Assembly: GCF_000744105.1 (NCBI RefSeq)
Contig: NZ_JQLH01000001.1
Coordinates: 3,286,001-3,350,000 of the forward strand
Direction of reading: 5' to 3'
DNA from: Maribacter forsetii DSM 18668
GTDB lineage: Bacteria > Bacteroidota > Bacteroidia > Flavobacteriales > Flavobacteriaceae
Length of the DNA stretch: 64,000 nucleotides
The stretch's first letter is position 1, and each line of letters starts with the position of its first letter. The notes below the pieces were generated by a model. The model ran no database searches. It worked only from the letters and a program-made list of their open reading frames with translations, and was not told the DNA's origin. Positions 1-8,752 of this stretch are shown in pieces. The position numbers and the translations under genes are program-made.

Positions 1-1288
1 GGATGATGCACTACATATCATTGCCCAAAAGGCAGATGGCGCTATGCGTGATGCCTTATCTATTTTTGATAGAGTAGTCAGTTTTTCCGGTTCAGAGCTT
101 ACTCGTAAAGCGGTTACTGAAAATTTAAATGTCTTAGATTATGATACTTATTTTGAAGCTACAGATTTAATCCTAAACCATAATATACCTGGCTTACTTA
201 TATTATTCAATAAGACATTATCTCTCGGTTTTGACGGACACCATTTCATATCTGGACTAGCATCTCATTTCAGGGATTTAATGGTATGCCAGCATCCTGA
301 TACAATTAACTTGTTAGAAGTTGGTGAAGCAGCGCAACAATTATATAGAGATCAAAGTAAAAAGACTGCTCCCTCCTTTTTATTGCAAGGTTTGGAAATA
401 TCAAACGACTGTGATTTAAAGTATAAAACAAGTAAAAATCAACGCTTACTTGTTGAGCTTACACTTATGAAACTTGCCTCTATCAATTTTGATGGAGAAA
501 AAAAAAATCCTGAATCCGTAGCTCTAAACAATAAGACTATTGATTTCATTGCCCCTTCCGCATTTTACAACCAAGCGCCTAAAAAAGAATCTAAGGTTAA
601 TCCTGTAAGCGGAAATCAACCGGCAGTTACCCAAACCAATGTTCCTAAAGAAACAAATGTTGTAAACAAGACTTCTGAAACTACGGTAGAAGATAAAAAA
701 CCTGTAGCAGCTGTTGAGACACAAGTGGCACCGATAAAAACTAAAGAACCTCAACAAAATACTGAAAAATCAACGTCAGCGGAAATCAGTACTGACGTTA
801 AAAAACCAATTATTAATCGTCCTACCAAAAGGGTTTCTGGACTTTCAATTTCTAGCTTAAACGCCAAAAAACAACACGAACTAAACAAAATCGAGGTTGT
901 TATTGACGAAAATAACTTACCTAAAGAACCATTCACTGAAGAAGAACTTCGTAAACATTGGGCAGATTTTATAGAGATCATCGATAAAAAGGGTCAAAAA
1001 ATCCTTGCTTCTAACTTGCATTCAGATATTCCTAAACTAAAAGAGGGCTTCGCTATTCATTTAGAGCTTCCAAACAGTACAATGAAAAAGGAAATAGAAC
1101 GTGAACAGTTCGAATTGATGGAGTATTTACGTGCTAAACTGAATAACCATTTCGTTCATCTAGTTATTAAAGTCAATGAAACAACAGCAACTAAATTTGC
1201 TTTTACACCCGAAGAGAAATACGAGAAACTAAGAGAGAAAAATCCGGTGATTGATTTATTGAGACAGGAATTCGATTTGTTCTTATAG
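1..1288 (+). CDS. dnaX: DNA polymerase III subunit gamma/tau, 3' part (5' end outside window)
   Basis: The reading frame is open from base 2, so this is the C-terminal 428 residues of a gene that starts upstream. The first visible residues read ALHIIAQKADGAMRDALSIF, the conserved end of the AAA+ clamp-loader ATPase region of DnaX, followed by the collar domain (to about residue 170). A long Lys/Thr/Pro/Glu-rich linker follows (about 185-275), then a tau-type C-terminal domain. DnaX is the motor of the clamp loader that places the beta clamp at replication forks. The first ATG in the window (base 44) is internal and not the start. The 3' end overlaps the convergent TMEM220-like gene by 6 bases, so no separate terminator fits between them. 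Identification is firm; only the C-terminal boundary of the tau region is inferred. Confidence 0.93.
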   Translation, partial: DDALHIIAQKADGAMRDALSIFDRVVSFSGSELTRKAVTENLNVLDYDTYFEATDLILNHNIPGLLILFNKTLSLGFDGHHFISGLASHFRDLMVCQHPDTINLLEVGEAAQQLYRDQSKKTAPSFLLQGLEISNDCDLKYKTSKNQRLLVELTLMKLASINFDGEKKNPESVALNNKTIDFIAPSAFYNQAPKKESKVNPVSGNQPAVTQTNVPKETNVVNKTSETTVEDKKPVAAVETQVAPIKTKEPQQNTEKSTSAEISTDVKKPIINRPTKRVSGLSISSLNAKKQHELNKIEVVIDENNLPKEPFTEEELRKHWADFIEIIDKKGQKILASNLHSDIPKLKEGFAIHLELPNSTMKKEIEREQFELMEYLRAKLNNHFVHLVIKVNETTATKFAFTPEEKYEKLREKNPVIDLLRQEFDLFL

Positions 1289-1630
1289 CTTTCTCTTAAT
1301 TCTAAAAGCAAAGACTAAAAGAACTATTGAAATAATCAGAAGTCCAAAAGCCTCTCGCCCTAATTCTACAGTAACGATATCTCCATCATTTAAATCGAAT
1401 CCTTGAAAATCTGAAGGATAAAGGTAAACGAAGCCAATAAAAGCAAATATTCCTAATATCAACGGTACTATATAGCCTATTTTATTCAATGCGAACAACA
1501 AAGACATTAAAGCCGCAACGCCATAGATGATAATCCAATGTAACGAGTCTGGATCATTGTATTGTAAAACAGCGCCAACAGAAAATAACATGGCAAAAAC
1601 GTAACCTAAGATCTTAAATAATAGATTCAT
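1283..1630 (-). CDS. TMEM220-family small membrane protein, last gene of the ebo run
   Basis: A 115-residue protein with four predicted hydrophobic segments and a basic C-terminus (RIKRKL). The motif VLQYNDPDSLHWIIIYG after the first segment is characteristic of the transmembrane family 220 proteins found in bacteria and animals, whose function is unknown. It begins 6 bases after the stop of eboF on the same strand, so it is very probably co-transcribed with the ebo genes. A role in the same envelope or metabolite-export process is inference from position only. The 3' end overlaps the dnaX stop region, which is convergent. Confidence 0.8.
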   Translation of the reverse strand: MNLLFKILGYVFAMLFSVGAVLQYNDPDSLHWIIIYGVAALMSLLFALNKIGYIVPLILGIFAFIGFVYLYPSDFQGFDLNDGDIVTVELGREAFGLLIISIVLLVFAFRIKRKL

Positions 1631-1636
1631 TTGAGT

Positions 1637-3010
1637 TTAGTTTAATAAGTGATCTTCAATAAGATCACGCACTTGTACTGCACTAATTCTCTGATCGTTA
1701 TCGCCAGATAAATGGTTACTAATGAAGATAGGAAAATCTTCTTCTTCTTCAGTTAAACGACCGTGTGATCCTTTAATTAGAGTTGCATCAATTGGGATGA
1801 TATTCATGACGGTTCTAAAGCCCATCTTCTTTTTTAGTAGCTTACCAACCACTTTGGCCATTACCAATTTATCTTTTGGGTCTGTCATCATTTCAACCGG
1901 ATCGTAGCCTGGTTTTTTATGAATATCAACCATTCTTGCATAATCCGGTGCTTTTGCATCATTTAGCCAGAAGTAATACGTAAACCAAGAATCTTTATCA
2001 GCTACCACCACTATATCGCCACAGCGTTCATGATCTATATGATAAGTTTTTAAATCTTCTTCGTAAAGTACTTTTTCTACACCTTCGACAGCTTTAATCA
2101 ATTCAACTACCCGTTCAATGTCTTGGGTATTCTTGCAATACACATGTGCAATTTGATGGTCTGCAACGGCAAATACATCACTTGCCCCTGCATCTAAGAG
2201 CTCTAATCCTCTTTCTTCACGCACAGCTATCAAACCTTCTTTACGTAATACGCGATTAAGATGAATGGGTCTGTTTACATTTGTAATTCCGTATTCAGAA
2301 AGCAGTATCACTCTGGTATCAAATGCTTCATAATGTTGCACTAATTGTTTTACTACAGCGTCTATTTCACTTAAATCTTTGGATATGATATTAAAATCAA
2401 GTCCATATCGCTGTAAATTATAATCTAAATGCGGTAGATAAATAAAGGTTAGATCTGGATTATGCTCTTTATCCGTCAATAAAGCAGCATCTGCAATCCA
2501 CTTTGATGAATTGATAGTTGTTTTAGGTCCCCAAAACTCAAACAATGGAAAAGTACCTAATGCTTTTTGCATATCGTCACGCAACTGTGCGGGATGAGAA
2601 TACACATCTGGAATTTTTCTGCCATCTGCCAAATAATTTGGTCTTGGCGTTAGGCTATAGTCAACATTACTATACATATTGTACCACCAAAAATGATTGG
2701 CACAAGTAAAATCAGGATGTTGCTCTTTAATATCATCCCAAATTTTTGGCTGCTCCACCAATTTGTTAGATTGTCGCCAGAATTTGACTTCGCATTCATC
2801 TTTAAAATACCAGCCATTACCAACAATACCATGTTCTGATGGCCATTTACCGGTAACATAGGTAGATTGTACAGCACAGGTAACACCTGGCAGTACAGGT
2901 TCTATATATGATGACTGACCTTTTTCTAAAAATGATTTTATAAACGGAGTGTGTTCACCTATCAATCGCTTCGTTAATCCTACTACATTTATGACTACCG
3001 TTTTCTTCAT
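1637..3010 (-). CDS. eboF: EboF, alkaline phosphatase superfamily (nucleotide pyrophosphatase/phosphodiesterase-like)
   Basis: A 457-residue member of the alkaline phosphatase superfamily. The N-terminus reads KKTVVINVVGLTKRLIGEHTP, where members carry the first metal-binding region, and about residues 42-60 (PGVTCAVQSTYVTGKWPSEH) hold the Thr nucleophile region of nucleotide pyrophosphatases. A late motif near residue 415 (IKGSHGRL) supplies a metal-ligand His. It is the last of six genes in the order known for the ebo cluster (A, B, C, D, E, F), one base after eboE. In cyanobacteria ebo genes are needed for export of a scytonemin precursor to the periplasm; the enzymatic role of EboF is not established. 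No signal peptide is visible, so a cytoplasmic location is inferred. Confidence 0.87.
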   Translation of the reverse strand: MKKTVVINVVGLTKRLIGEHTPFIKSFLEKGQSSYIEPVLPGVTCAVQSTYVTGKWPSEHGIVGNGWYFKDECEVKFWRQSNKLVEQPKIWDDIKEQHPDFTCANHFWWYNMYSNVDYSLTPRPNYLADGRKIPDVYSHPAQLRDDMQKALGTFPLFEFWGPKTTINSSKWIADAALLTDKEHNPDLTFIYLPHLDYNLQRYGLDFNIISKDLSEIDAVVKQLVQHYEAFDTRVILLSEYGITNVNRPIHLNRVLRKEGLIAVREERGLELLDAGASDVFAVADHQIAHVYCKNTQDIERVVELIKAVEGVEKVLYEEDLKTYHIDHERCGDIVVVADKDSWFTYYFWLNDAKAPDYARMVDIHKKPGYDPVEMMTDPKDKLVMAKVVGKLLKKKMGFRTVMNIIPIDATLIKGSHGRLTEEEEDFPIFISNHLSGDNDQRISAVQVRDLIEDHLLN

Positions 3011-3011
3011 A

Positions 3012-4205
3012 TTACATATGTGATTTAAACCACTCTATTTCGCGAATTATGGATACTGATAAATCTTGTTTTAAATCTGTAGGAAGCACATCCCAAGTAT
3101 AAGTTTCTATTTCTAAATGTTCAGATATAGGATCAATCCTTAGATACTCCATCGTTTTTAGAATATGGTCTTGTGTTGAAAACAACTCGCCGTATTTTTC
3201 CAAGAAAATAGGAACGTGATAATGCGCACGTAGTTCTTTATGATTTCTCTCCCCTTCTAAAACTAAAGGCAAATCACTATACGTTTTTACTTTGCCATCG
3301 ATTTTCTCTGTTACTTGATGTAAATAAGTTGGCTCATTAAATTGGGATAATTCTTCCCAAATACGTTCATCATCGGTTCCATTAAAAAGAATTTTCAATG
3401 CGGCACTTACTTGAATTTTTCCTACCCTAATATTATTTGCCTTGAACTTTGCAAAGGTATCCGTAGGCTCTTCATAAGCTAGTGAGAAATGACAAACGTC
3501 ATAACAAACCGTGATGTACTTTTTAATTAATGCTTCTGCTTCATCGGGATTCAATCCTAATTCCTGCTTAAAATATGCAATCCCCAAAGGCACTAGATAA
3601 TCGGAATAAAACATCAATACCTCATCACTATTTTCCAGTAATCCGTCTGGTTCTGGTTCAATATCTAGATGTAAATAGGTTTCTGTAGTTTGTTCAATTT
3701 CAAATAATTGTTTGGCAACTTCGAGCATGTTTTTAGCACCAACTTGAAATGTATTTTGTGTTTCGCTTTCTGTTTTATGCCAATATTTATAGGTAATGGG
3801 TGAAGTTGAAATTCCGCCATTCATTCCTTCAGGGATTAACACCGACAATTGACGGAACAATCTCTTTGTATACTTTAAACGGTCACTAGTAGTCCAATCT
3901 GGAGCATGCACCATATCTTTTACACGTTCATCGTGAAAATTCCCATATGGAAATCCATTCATGGTAAATACATAAAGATTATTGTCGTGTAACCAACTTT
4001 TAAAATGAGACATGTTATCACCTAAATCAAGCTCCTCACTCGCTTTATTAGATAAGCGCAGCCCCAAACCAAAAGGTTGTTCTTTTGAAACTTCTTGCTT
4101 TATACCCGGTACATGGCTTTTAATACTCTCAAAAGTACTTTTCCAATCTTGCCCAGGGTGAATGTTAGTACAGTAGGTTAAATGAAAGTTATCTCGTAGC
4201 TGCAT
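3012..4205 (-). CDS. eboE: EboE, xylose-isomerase-like TIM-barrel protein
   Basis: A 397-residue protein with a sugar-isomerase/AP-endonuclease type TIM barrel. Family marks include LTYCTNIHPG near the N-terminus, FTMNGFPYGNFH around residue 78, LHLDIEPEPDGLLEN near 200 and VCYDVCHFSLAYEEP near 255, where His, Glu and Asp residues sit as in metal-dependent barrels. EboE is called a metabolite traffic protein in current nomenclature; the reaction is unknown. It lies 5 bases after eboD and 1 base before eboF, which points to one transcript with translational coupling. Sequence length and neighbours fit EboE closely; the call does not depend on a catalytic assignment. Confidence 0.9.
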   Translation of the reverse strand: MQLRDNFHLTYCTNIHPGQDWKSTFESIKSHVPGIKQEVSKEQPFGLGLRLSNKASEELDLGDNMSHFKSWLHDNNLYVFTMNGFPYGNFHDERVKDMVHAPDWTTSDRLKYTKRLFRQLSVLIPEGMNGGISTSPITYKYWHKTESETQNTFQVGAKNMLEVAKQLFEIEQTTETYLHLDIEPEPDGLLENSDEVLMFYSDYLVPLGIAYFKQELGLNPDEAEALIKKYITVCYDVCHFSLAYEEPTDTFAKFKANNIRVGKIQVSAALKILFNGTDDERIWEELSQFNEPTYLHQVTEKIDGKVKTYSDLPLVLEGERNHKELRAHYHVPIFLEKYGELFSTQDHILKTMEYLRIDPISEHLEIETYTWDVLPTDLKQDLSVSIIREIEWFKSHM

Positions 4206-4210
4206 TGAAC

Positions 4211-5371
4211 TTAATTTAATGCGAATTGATGATTCAATTTTGTAATCGCCTGTGCCATTAGCATCATATCAATGGTATGAACATCATGCTTGACTCCCAA
4301 GTCAGAAATTAGAGTAATTGTTAACTGCCCACCCAAATGCTCTCTAAACTCTTCTATACCATCTAATAAAGACTGAATTTCTTCTTCACTTTCAACAGGA
4401 AGCGATAGATCAAAACCTATAGCAATCATTACATCTAATATGTACTGTAAATCTTCTTCGGAAATTAAACCTATTAATTGTGCGTAGGTGACGTCTAATG
4501 CAATACCCTTTGCTACAGCTTCTCCATGTCTCAATTCATAATTGGTCATGAATTCCATCTTGTGAGCAGCCCAATGTCCAAAATCTAACGGTCTTGATGA
4601 TCCTGATTCAAATGGGTCACCACCTTGGGCAATATGGTGCATGTGCATTTCTGCACACTTATAAATGACATATTGCATAGGTTCCATTTCCCTATTTTTC
4701 AAAGCCGTGGCATTATCCGCTATATATTTAAAGAAGGTCTTATCCTTAATTAATGCTACTTTTATAGCTTCGGATATACCGGAAATCCAATCTCGTTGTT
4801 CTAGAGTTTCCAAAAAATTGCTATCGTTAATAATGGCAAATGGCGGAGCAAATGTCCCTAAGAAATTCTTCTTCTTAAATGCATTTACACTGTTCTTTAC
4901 ACCAACGGCAGAATCGTTCTGAGATAAAACCGTAGTAGGTATTCTGATCAACTTTACTCCCCTATGTGCAATAGCTGCAGCATAGCCAACCATATCTATC
5001 ACCGCACCACCACCGATAACTACAACGAATGAATGGCGACAAATTTTATTTTGGTTGACTCCTTTTAAAACGGATTCAATGGCATCATCACTGTTCTTTA
5101 CCTGCTCGCCACCCGGTAAAACTAACGTATTAGTATACTTTATAGTTTGCTGATGCTTTTCGCAATATTTTTCAATCTGATTTATTAATGTAGGATGATG
5201 GTTTTCAACTCCGTCATCCAATACAAAAAGAAGCTTAACAGGCTCAAAATCTTTATAGTCTGCAATTAAGTTTGCGAACAAAAGGTTTTCTAAATCAAAG
5301 AGTCCCGAAGTAAAATACAATTGATAATCATATTGTACTTGAAAAGACTGTTTTATAGGTTGTAATTGCAT
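4211..5371 (-). CDS. eboD: EboD, 3-dehydroquinate synthase-like sugar phosphate cyclase
   Basis: A 386-residue protein of the sugar phosphate cyclase superfamily. Visible marks are LVLPGGEQVKN, the NAD-binding VVIGGGAVIDMVGYAAA (about 118-134), IRIPTTVLSQNDSAVGVKN (about 143-161) and the metal-binding HGEAVAKGIALD (about 272-283). It resembles AroB and the valiolone-type cyclases but is placed inside the ebo order between eboC and eboE, so I do not call it aroB. A shikimate-pathway aroB would normally not be needed here; the substrate is probably a different sugar phosphate (inference). It is 7 bases after eboC and 5 before eboE. Key NAD and metal motifs look intact, so it should be an active enzyme. 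Confidence 0.9.
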   Translation of the reverse strand: MQLQPIKQSFQVQYDYQLYFTSGLFDLENLLFANLIADYKDFEPVKLLFVLDDGVENHHPTLINQIEKYCEKHQQTIKYTNTLVLPGGEQVKNSDDAIESVLKGVNQNKICRHSFVVVIGGGAVIDMVGYAAAIAHRGVKLIRIPTTVLSQNDSAVGVKNSVNAFKKKNFLGTFAPPFAIINDSNFLETLEQRDWISGISEAIKVALIKDKTFFKYIADNATALKNREMEPMQYVIYKCAEMHMHHIAQGGDPFESGSSRPLDFGHWAAHKMEFMTNYELRHGEAVAKGIALDVTYAQLIGLISEEDLQYILDVMIAIGFDLSLPVESEEEIQSLLDGIEEFREHLGGQLTITLISDLGVKHDVHTIDMMLMAQAITKLNHQFALN

Positions 5372-5378
5372 ACGAATT

Positions 5379-6278
5379 TTATGTTACTGCAAATAATTTA
5401 GACAAAAGCATTGAAATCGGTAATAGTAATAAAACCGCTAATGCCAAATACCAATTAGAAAAACCGGCTACCCAACAAGCATTCATTACGACTAACGACA
5501 AAACACCTCCCATAACCGCTTTCTTAATATTCTTAGGGGAATTCTCCTTGTATGCTTGTAATAATGGCTTATAAATCAAATACCCGAATAAAAATAAGAA
5601 CGGCAATAAGACCACAATACTGTCTTTCTGTTGCATTACAATTAACGTAATAGATAGTATAACTATTGCATACAAAATACCAGCCCAAACAATATGATTT
5701 TTATTGTTACCATGTACTTCTCCTCTACTTATTAATGTAATGGCAAAAATATAAACTACTGGCACCAATGTTATATACCAATCTGAAAGAGTTCCTAAAA
5801 TTGACATTCCCATTAAAAGGTTCAATCCCCGGCATATACCCATATTCAAAGGTCCGGCGAATCCAAATTGCTTGAAATACCCGTCATAGGTTAAAATTGC
5901 AATGGTCAAGGCAACTGAAATGAGTCCGGATAACATCGTACATTTAAATGCCAAAGTAATACCAATCAACATTAGTATAGTTCCAAAATAAATAGCTTCA
6001 CGTTTTGGTACCAGTCCGCTAGGTATAGCCCTTTCCGGTCTTTCAACAACATCTAACGCTGCATCGAAAACATCGTTAAAAACAACTCCGCCAGCATACA
6101 ATGCTACCGAAGAAAAGACCAATAAAAGTACGTCACCACTTTGCTCGGTTAGAAAACCGAGTACGTCTATGGTACTTAAATATAATGCAATGGCAATACC
6201 TGCCAATATATCCGCTGCTGCAGTTGGCAAATTTGCAGGTCTTGCTAAACGAGCAAAACCCATTAATTTATCTTTCAT
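5379..6278 (-). CDS. eboC: EboC, UbiA-like membrane prenyltransferase
   Basis: A 299-residue polytopic membrane protein with about eight hydrophobic segments. The first Asp-rich motif of UbiA prenyltransferases is clear at about residues 69-75 (NDVFDAALD), and a second motif lies near residue 130 (YDGYFKQFGFAGPLNMG), followed by the EboC-typical CRGLNLLMG. UbiA proteins join an isoprenoid diphosphate to an acceptor in the membrane; the EboC acceptor is unknown. One base separates it from eboB and 7 from eboD. Together with the cyclase EboD it suggests the cluster makes or modifies a prenylated sugar-derived compound or carrier lipid (inference). Confidence 0.92.
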   Translation of the reverse strand: MKDKLMGFARLARPANLPTAAADILAGIAIALYLSTIDVLGFLTEQSGDVLLLVFSSVALYAGGVVFNDVFDAALDVVERPERAIPSGLVPKREAIYFGTILMLIGITLAFKCTMLSGLISVALTIAILTYDGYFKQFGFAGPLNMGICRGLNLLMGMSILGTLSDWYITLVPVVYIFAITLISRGEVHGNNKNHIVWAGILYAIVILSITLIVMQQKDSIVVLLPFLFLFGYLIYKPLLQAYKENSPKNIKKAVMGGVLSLVVMNACWVAGFSNWYLALAVLLLLPISMLLSKLFAVT

Positions 6279-6279
6279 T

Positions 6280-7188
6280 TTAGGTAATTTGGTCTTCGTC
6301 TATTCTTGGTTTCTGACCTCTTAAAACACTATTATCATTAAATAGTTGGGATTGGTTAATGCTATCTGGCTGTAACCAATGTGCTTCTTTCATTTTACCG
6401 TTTTTACTAAACGCATCTAAAGCATTTTGGTAACAAGTCTTTCTTACATCTTCCATAGAAATACCTCTTTTCAGCATTAAATTAGCTGTTTTTGGTACTG
6501 CAAGAGGGTCACTAACGCCCCAATCTGCAGAGCTATCTACGATAATGTTAGAACTTCCAAATTTTCTAACTACTTCTACCATACGTTCATTACCCATTTT
6601 TGTTTTTGGATAAATTGTAAATGCAGCAATAAATCCGCGGTCAAGAACTTCTTTTACCGTTTCTTCATTATTATGGTCAATAATTACATTGGCAGGATCT
6701 AAACCATGCTCCAAACATACTTCCATACTTTTTATGGTTCCTGCTTTTTTATCTCGGTGCGGTGTATGTACTTGTACAGTCATATCCAATTCTTTAGCCA
6801 TATCAAGTTGCATTCTAAAGAACTTATCTTCTGCAGGAGTTTGATCATCGTAACCTATTTCACCAATAGCAACTACATTCTCTTTATGTAGGTATAAAGG
6901 CAATAATTCAATTACCTGCTCTGCCAAGGCTTCATTGTTGGCTTCCTTAGAATTTAAACCAATAGTACAGTAATGTTTAATTCCGAATTGGCTAGCCCTA
7001 AAAGGCTCCCAACCTACCAGGCTACTAAAGTAATCTTGAAAAGAACCTACTTGAGTTCTTGGCTGACCAAGCCAAAACGAAGGTTCTATTACCGCCACAA
7101 CACCCGCAGCCGCCATTGCTTCATAATCATCTGTTGTTCTTGACGTCATGTGAACATGTGGGTCAATAATCATCATTTTATCTTCCAT
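6280..7188 (-). CDS. eboB: EboB, TatD-like metal-dependent hydrolase
   Basis: A 302-residue amidohydrolase-type TIM barrel. The metal ligands are visible: DPHVH near residues 9-13, IGEIGYD near 122-128, VQVHTPH near 147-153, IDHNNEE near 176 and VDSSADWG near 224-231. TatD proteins are metal-dependent nucleases or deacylases, but EboB forms its own branch and its substrate is unknown. The start could be the first Met or the Met-Met at residues 5-6; the first one lies one base after the eboA stop, which fits translational coupling. It is gene B in a complete ebo A-to-F set. The catalytic residues look intact. Confidence 0.9.
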   Translation of the reverse strand: MEDKMMIIDPHVHMTSRTTDDYEAMAAAGVVAVIEPSFWLGQPRTQVGSFQDYFSSLVGWEPFRASQFGIKHYCTIGLNSKEANNEALAEQVIELLPLYLHKENVVAIGEIGYDDQTPAEDKFFRMQLDMAKELDMTVQVHTPHRDKKAGTIKSMEVCLEHGLDPANVIIDHNNEETVKEVLDRGFIAAFTIYPKTKMGNERMVEVVRKFGSSNIIVDSSADWGVSDPLAVPKTANLMLKRGISMEDVRKTCYQNALDAFSKNGKMKEAHWLQPDSINQSQLFNDNSVLRGQKPRIDEDQIT

Positions 7189-7189
7189 T

Positions 7190-8041
7190 CTAATGTTGTT
7201 TAATCGTATTCCAAGTTATTTGCCCGTCCGCTATTTTGTGTTTTAGCTCTGGTTTACTATTTAAAAGTGCCATTGCTTTATCATTTTCTGATAGATAACA
7301 ACAAAGTGCTCCGGCATTATTTTCTATTACATCTTCACTATTAAGAAGCTTCTTCATATCATTTAAAAGTTCTTCATTCAAAAACTTTGAAACTGGTCTC
7401 CAAAATAACGGGTCTATTTTTCTGCCCGCTGCCCATCTTTCATGTGCATAATCAGATATTATTCTTGTTAAATCTTGATTTGCCCTTTCGTCAACAGCTT
7501 CTATTTGAGAAAGGTCACGCTCCATAAATGCCGCTTTCAAAAACATTTGGTTCCACTGTTGGTCATTGAAAAACTTTGCAGGGTAAGGATTGTTCAATGA
7601 TATGGCATCAAAAATAGTAGCAATATTTGTTCTTAAAGCTTCTACCGCTGTTTGTTTGTAAGCCTCAGGATTTGGTAATAATATCAAGTATTTGAGAAAT
7701 GTTTCTAACTCACTTGTATCAGCCACTTGTATAATATTCGCCACTTTAGGAGTATAAAACTCCAAATCTTGAACAAGAACCTCTGACAACAAATAGATAC
7801 GTGCTATTTGTAAAATGTTTGCTTTATGCTCACTAAAATAACGGGCACTTTCAGAATCTTGACTTTCAAATGAAATTGATTTTACCCCTTCAAACTTTAC
7901 ATTCAAAAGGCTGTAAGTCATAAATAAGTCTTTTGAAGACTTATCATATGCCAATTTTTCAATTTTACCCTTTAACCAAGCAACACTTTCTGCATTTCCA
8001 TATTTTATTAATATACTCTGAATATCTTCTTGATTGTGCAT
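7190..8041 (-). CDS. eboA: EboA domain protein, first gene of the ebo operon
   Basis: A 283-residue soluble protein, rich in Leu, Lys and Asn, with an all-helical look and no catalytic motif I recognise. Its marks are KYGNAESVAWLKGKIEKLA near the N-terminus and FMERDLSQIEAVDERANQDL near residue 170, as in EboA domain proteins. EboA has no known activity; gene A is the least conserved member of the cluster. The call leans on both this sequence and its position one base before eboB. It is the promoter-proximal gene: a -7 box lies about 27 bases upstream and the divergent miaE starts 121 bases away. Confidence 0.85.
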   Translation of the reverse strand: MHNQEDIQSILIKYGNAESVAWLKGKIEKLAYDKSSKDLFMTYSLLNVKFEGVKSISFESQDSESARYFSEHKANILQIARIYLLSEVLVQDLEFYTPKVANIIQVADTSELETFLKYLILLPNPEAYKQTAVEALRTNIATIFDAISLNNPYPAKFFNDQQWNQMFLKAAFMERDLSQIEAVDERANQDLTRIISDYAHERWAAGRKIDPLFWRPVSKFLNEELLNDMKKLLNSEDVIENNAGALCCYLSENDKAMALLNSKPELKHKIADGQITWNTIKQH

Positions 8042-8067
8042 TTTAAAATATAGGATTGATCTTACTT

Positions 8068-8075
8068 CAAAAATA
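8068..8075 (-). promoter_or_regulatory. Candidate -7 box for the ebo operon
   Basis: On the minus strand these bases read TATTTTTG, a full match to the flavobacterial -7 consensus TAnnTTTG, about 27 bases before the eboA start. No clear TTG -33 box was found at the usual distance, so the assignment is moderate. Confidence 0.5.
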
Positions 8076-8116
8076 ATTATTATTCAGCAGTAAGTCGTCT
8101 AGGTTTTTGATTAAAA

Positions 8117-8148
8117 TTGGTGAGGTCTTCAAAATCTTTCTAATTTTG
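8117..8148 (+). promoter_or_regulatory. Promoter of miaE (TTG-N21-TAATTTTG)
   Basis: A TTG at 8117-8119 lies 21 bases before TAATTTTG at 8141-8148, which matches the flavobacterial -33/-7 pattern. The -7 box ends 14 bases before the start codon, so the leader would be under ten bases. The position is on the opposite strand from, and close to, the ebo promoter. Confidence 0.6.
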
Positions 8149-8162
8149 GAAAAAAGTAAATT

Positions 8163-8744
8163 ATGCTAGGCTTAAAACTACCTACCGACCCTAGATGGGT
8201 TAATATTGTCGAAAAAAATATTGACGAAATATTGACCGATCATGCGTACTGCGAGCAAAAAGCGGCTAGTACGGCAATCTCTTTAATAGTCTCTTTTCCT
8301 GAATACACTGAGCTAGTTACAGAGATGGTAGCTTTATCCAGGGAGGAAATGGGTCATTTTAAAATGGTACACGATCTTATTTTACAACGTGGCAATACTT
8401 TAGGTAGAGACCGTAAGGATGATTATGTAATTGAACTCATTAAATTTTTTCCAAAGGGAGGAAGTAGAACTACCCAACTGGTTCATAGATTGCTTTATGC
8501 CGGACTAATTGAAGCCCGTAGTTGTGAGCGTTTTAGATTGCTTTCCGAAGAATTGGAAGATAAAAAATTAGCCGATTTCTATCATAAATTAATGATTAGT
8601 GAAGCTGGACACTATACCATGTTCTTAAAATTTGCCCGTAAATATGGTGAACTAGAAGAAGTGAACAAAAAATGGGACAGCCTTTTAGAATATGAAGCCC
8701 AAATCATGAAAGACCTAGGAACTAAGGAATCTATTCACGGTTAA
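8163..8744 (+). CDS. miaE: tRNA-(2-methylthio-isopentenyl adenosine-37) hydroxylase MiaE
   Basis: A 193-residue ferritin-like diiron hydroxylase. Family marks: a four-helix bundle with LTDHAYCEQKAASTA (first Glu ligand), SREEMGHFKMVHDL near residue 60 (Glu and His of an ExxH pair), LIEARSCERFRLLSEEL near 120 and ISEAGHYTMFLKFA near 148-160 (second ExxH). MiaE hydroxylates the isopentenyl group of the modified adenosine at position 37 of certain tRNAs and needs oxygen. It stands alone, with its own promoter, and ends 8 bases from the convergent ppx. Length matches the family and all iron ligands are visible. Confidence 0.93.
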   Translation: MLGLKLPTDPRWVNIVEKNIDEILTDHAYCEQKAASTAISLIVSFPEYTELVTEMVALSREEMGHFKMVHDLILQRGNTLGRDRKDDYVIELIKFFPKGGSRTTQLVHRLLYAGLIEARSCERFRLLSEELEDKKLADFYHKLMISEAGHYTMFLKFARKYGELEEVNKKWDSLLEYEAQIMKDLGTKESIHG

Positions 8745-8752
8745 ATCTTAAC

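Noticed and set aside
4211..5371. aroB call for the cyclase
   Set aside because: It is in an exact ebo A-to-F order; EboD is the better name although the superfamily is shared.
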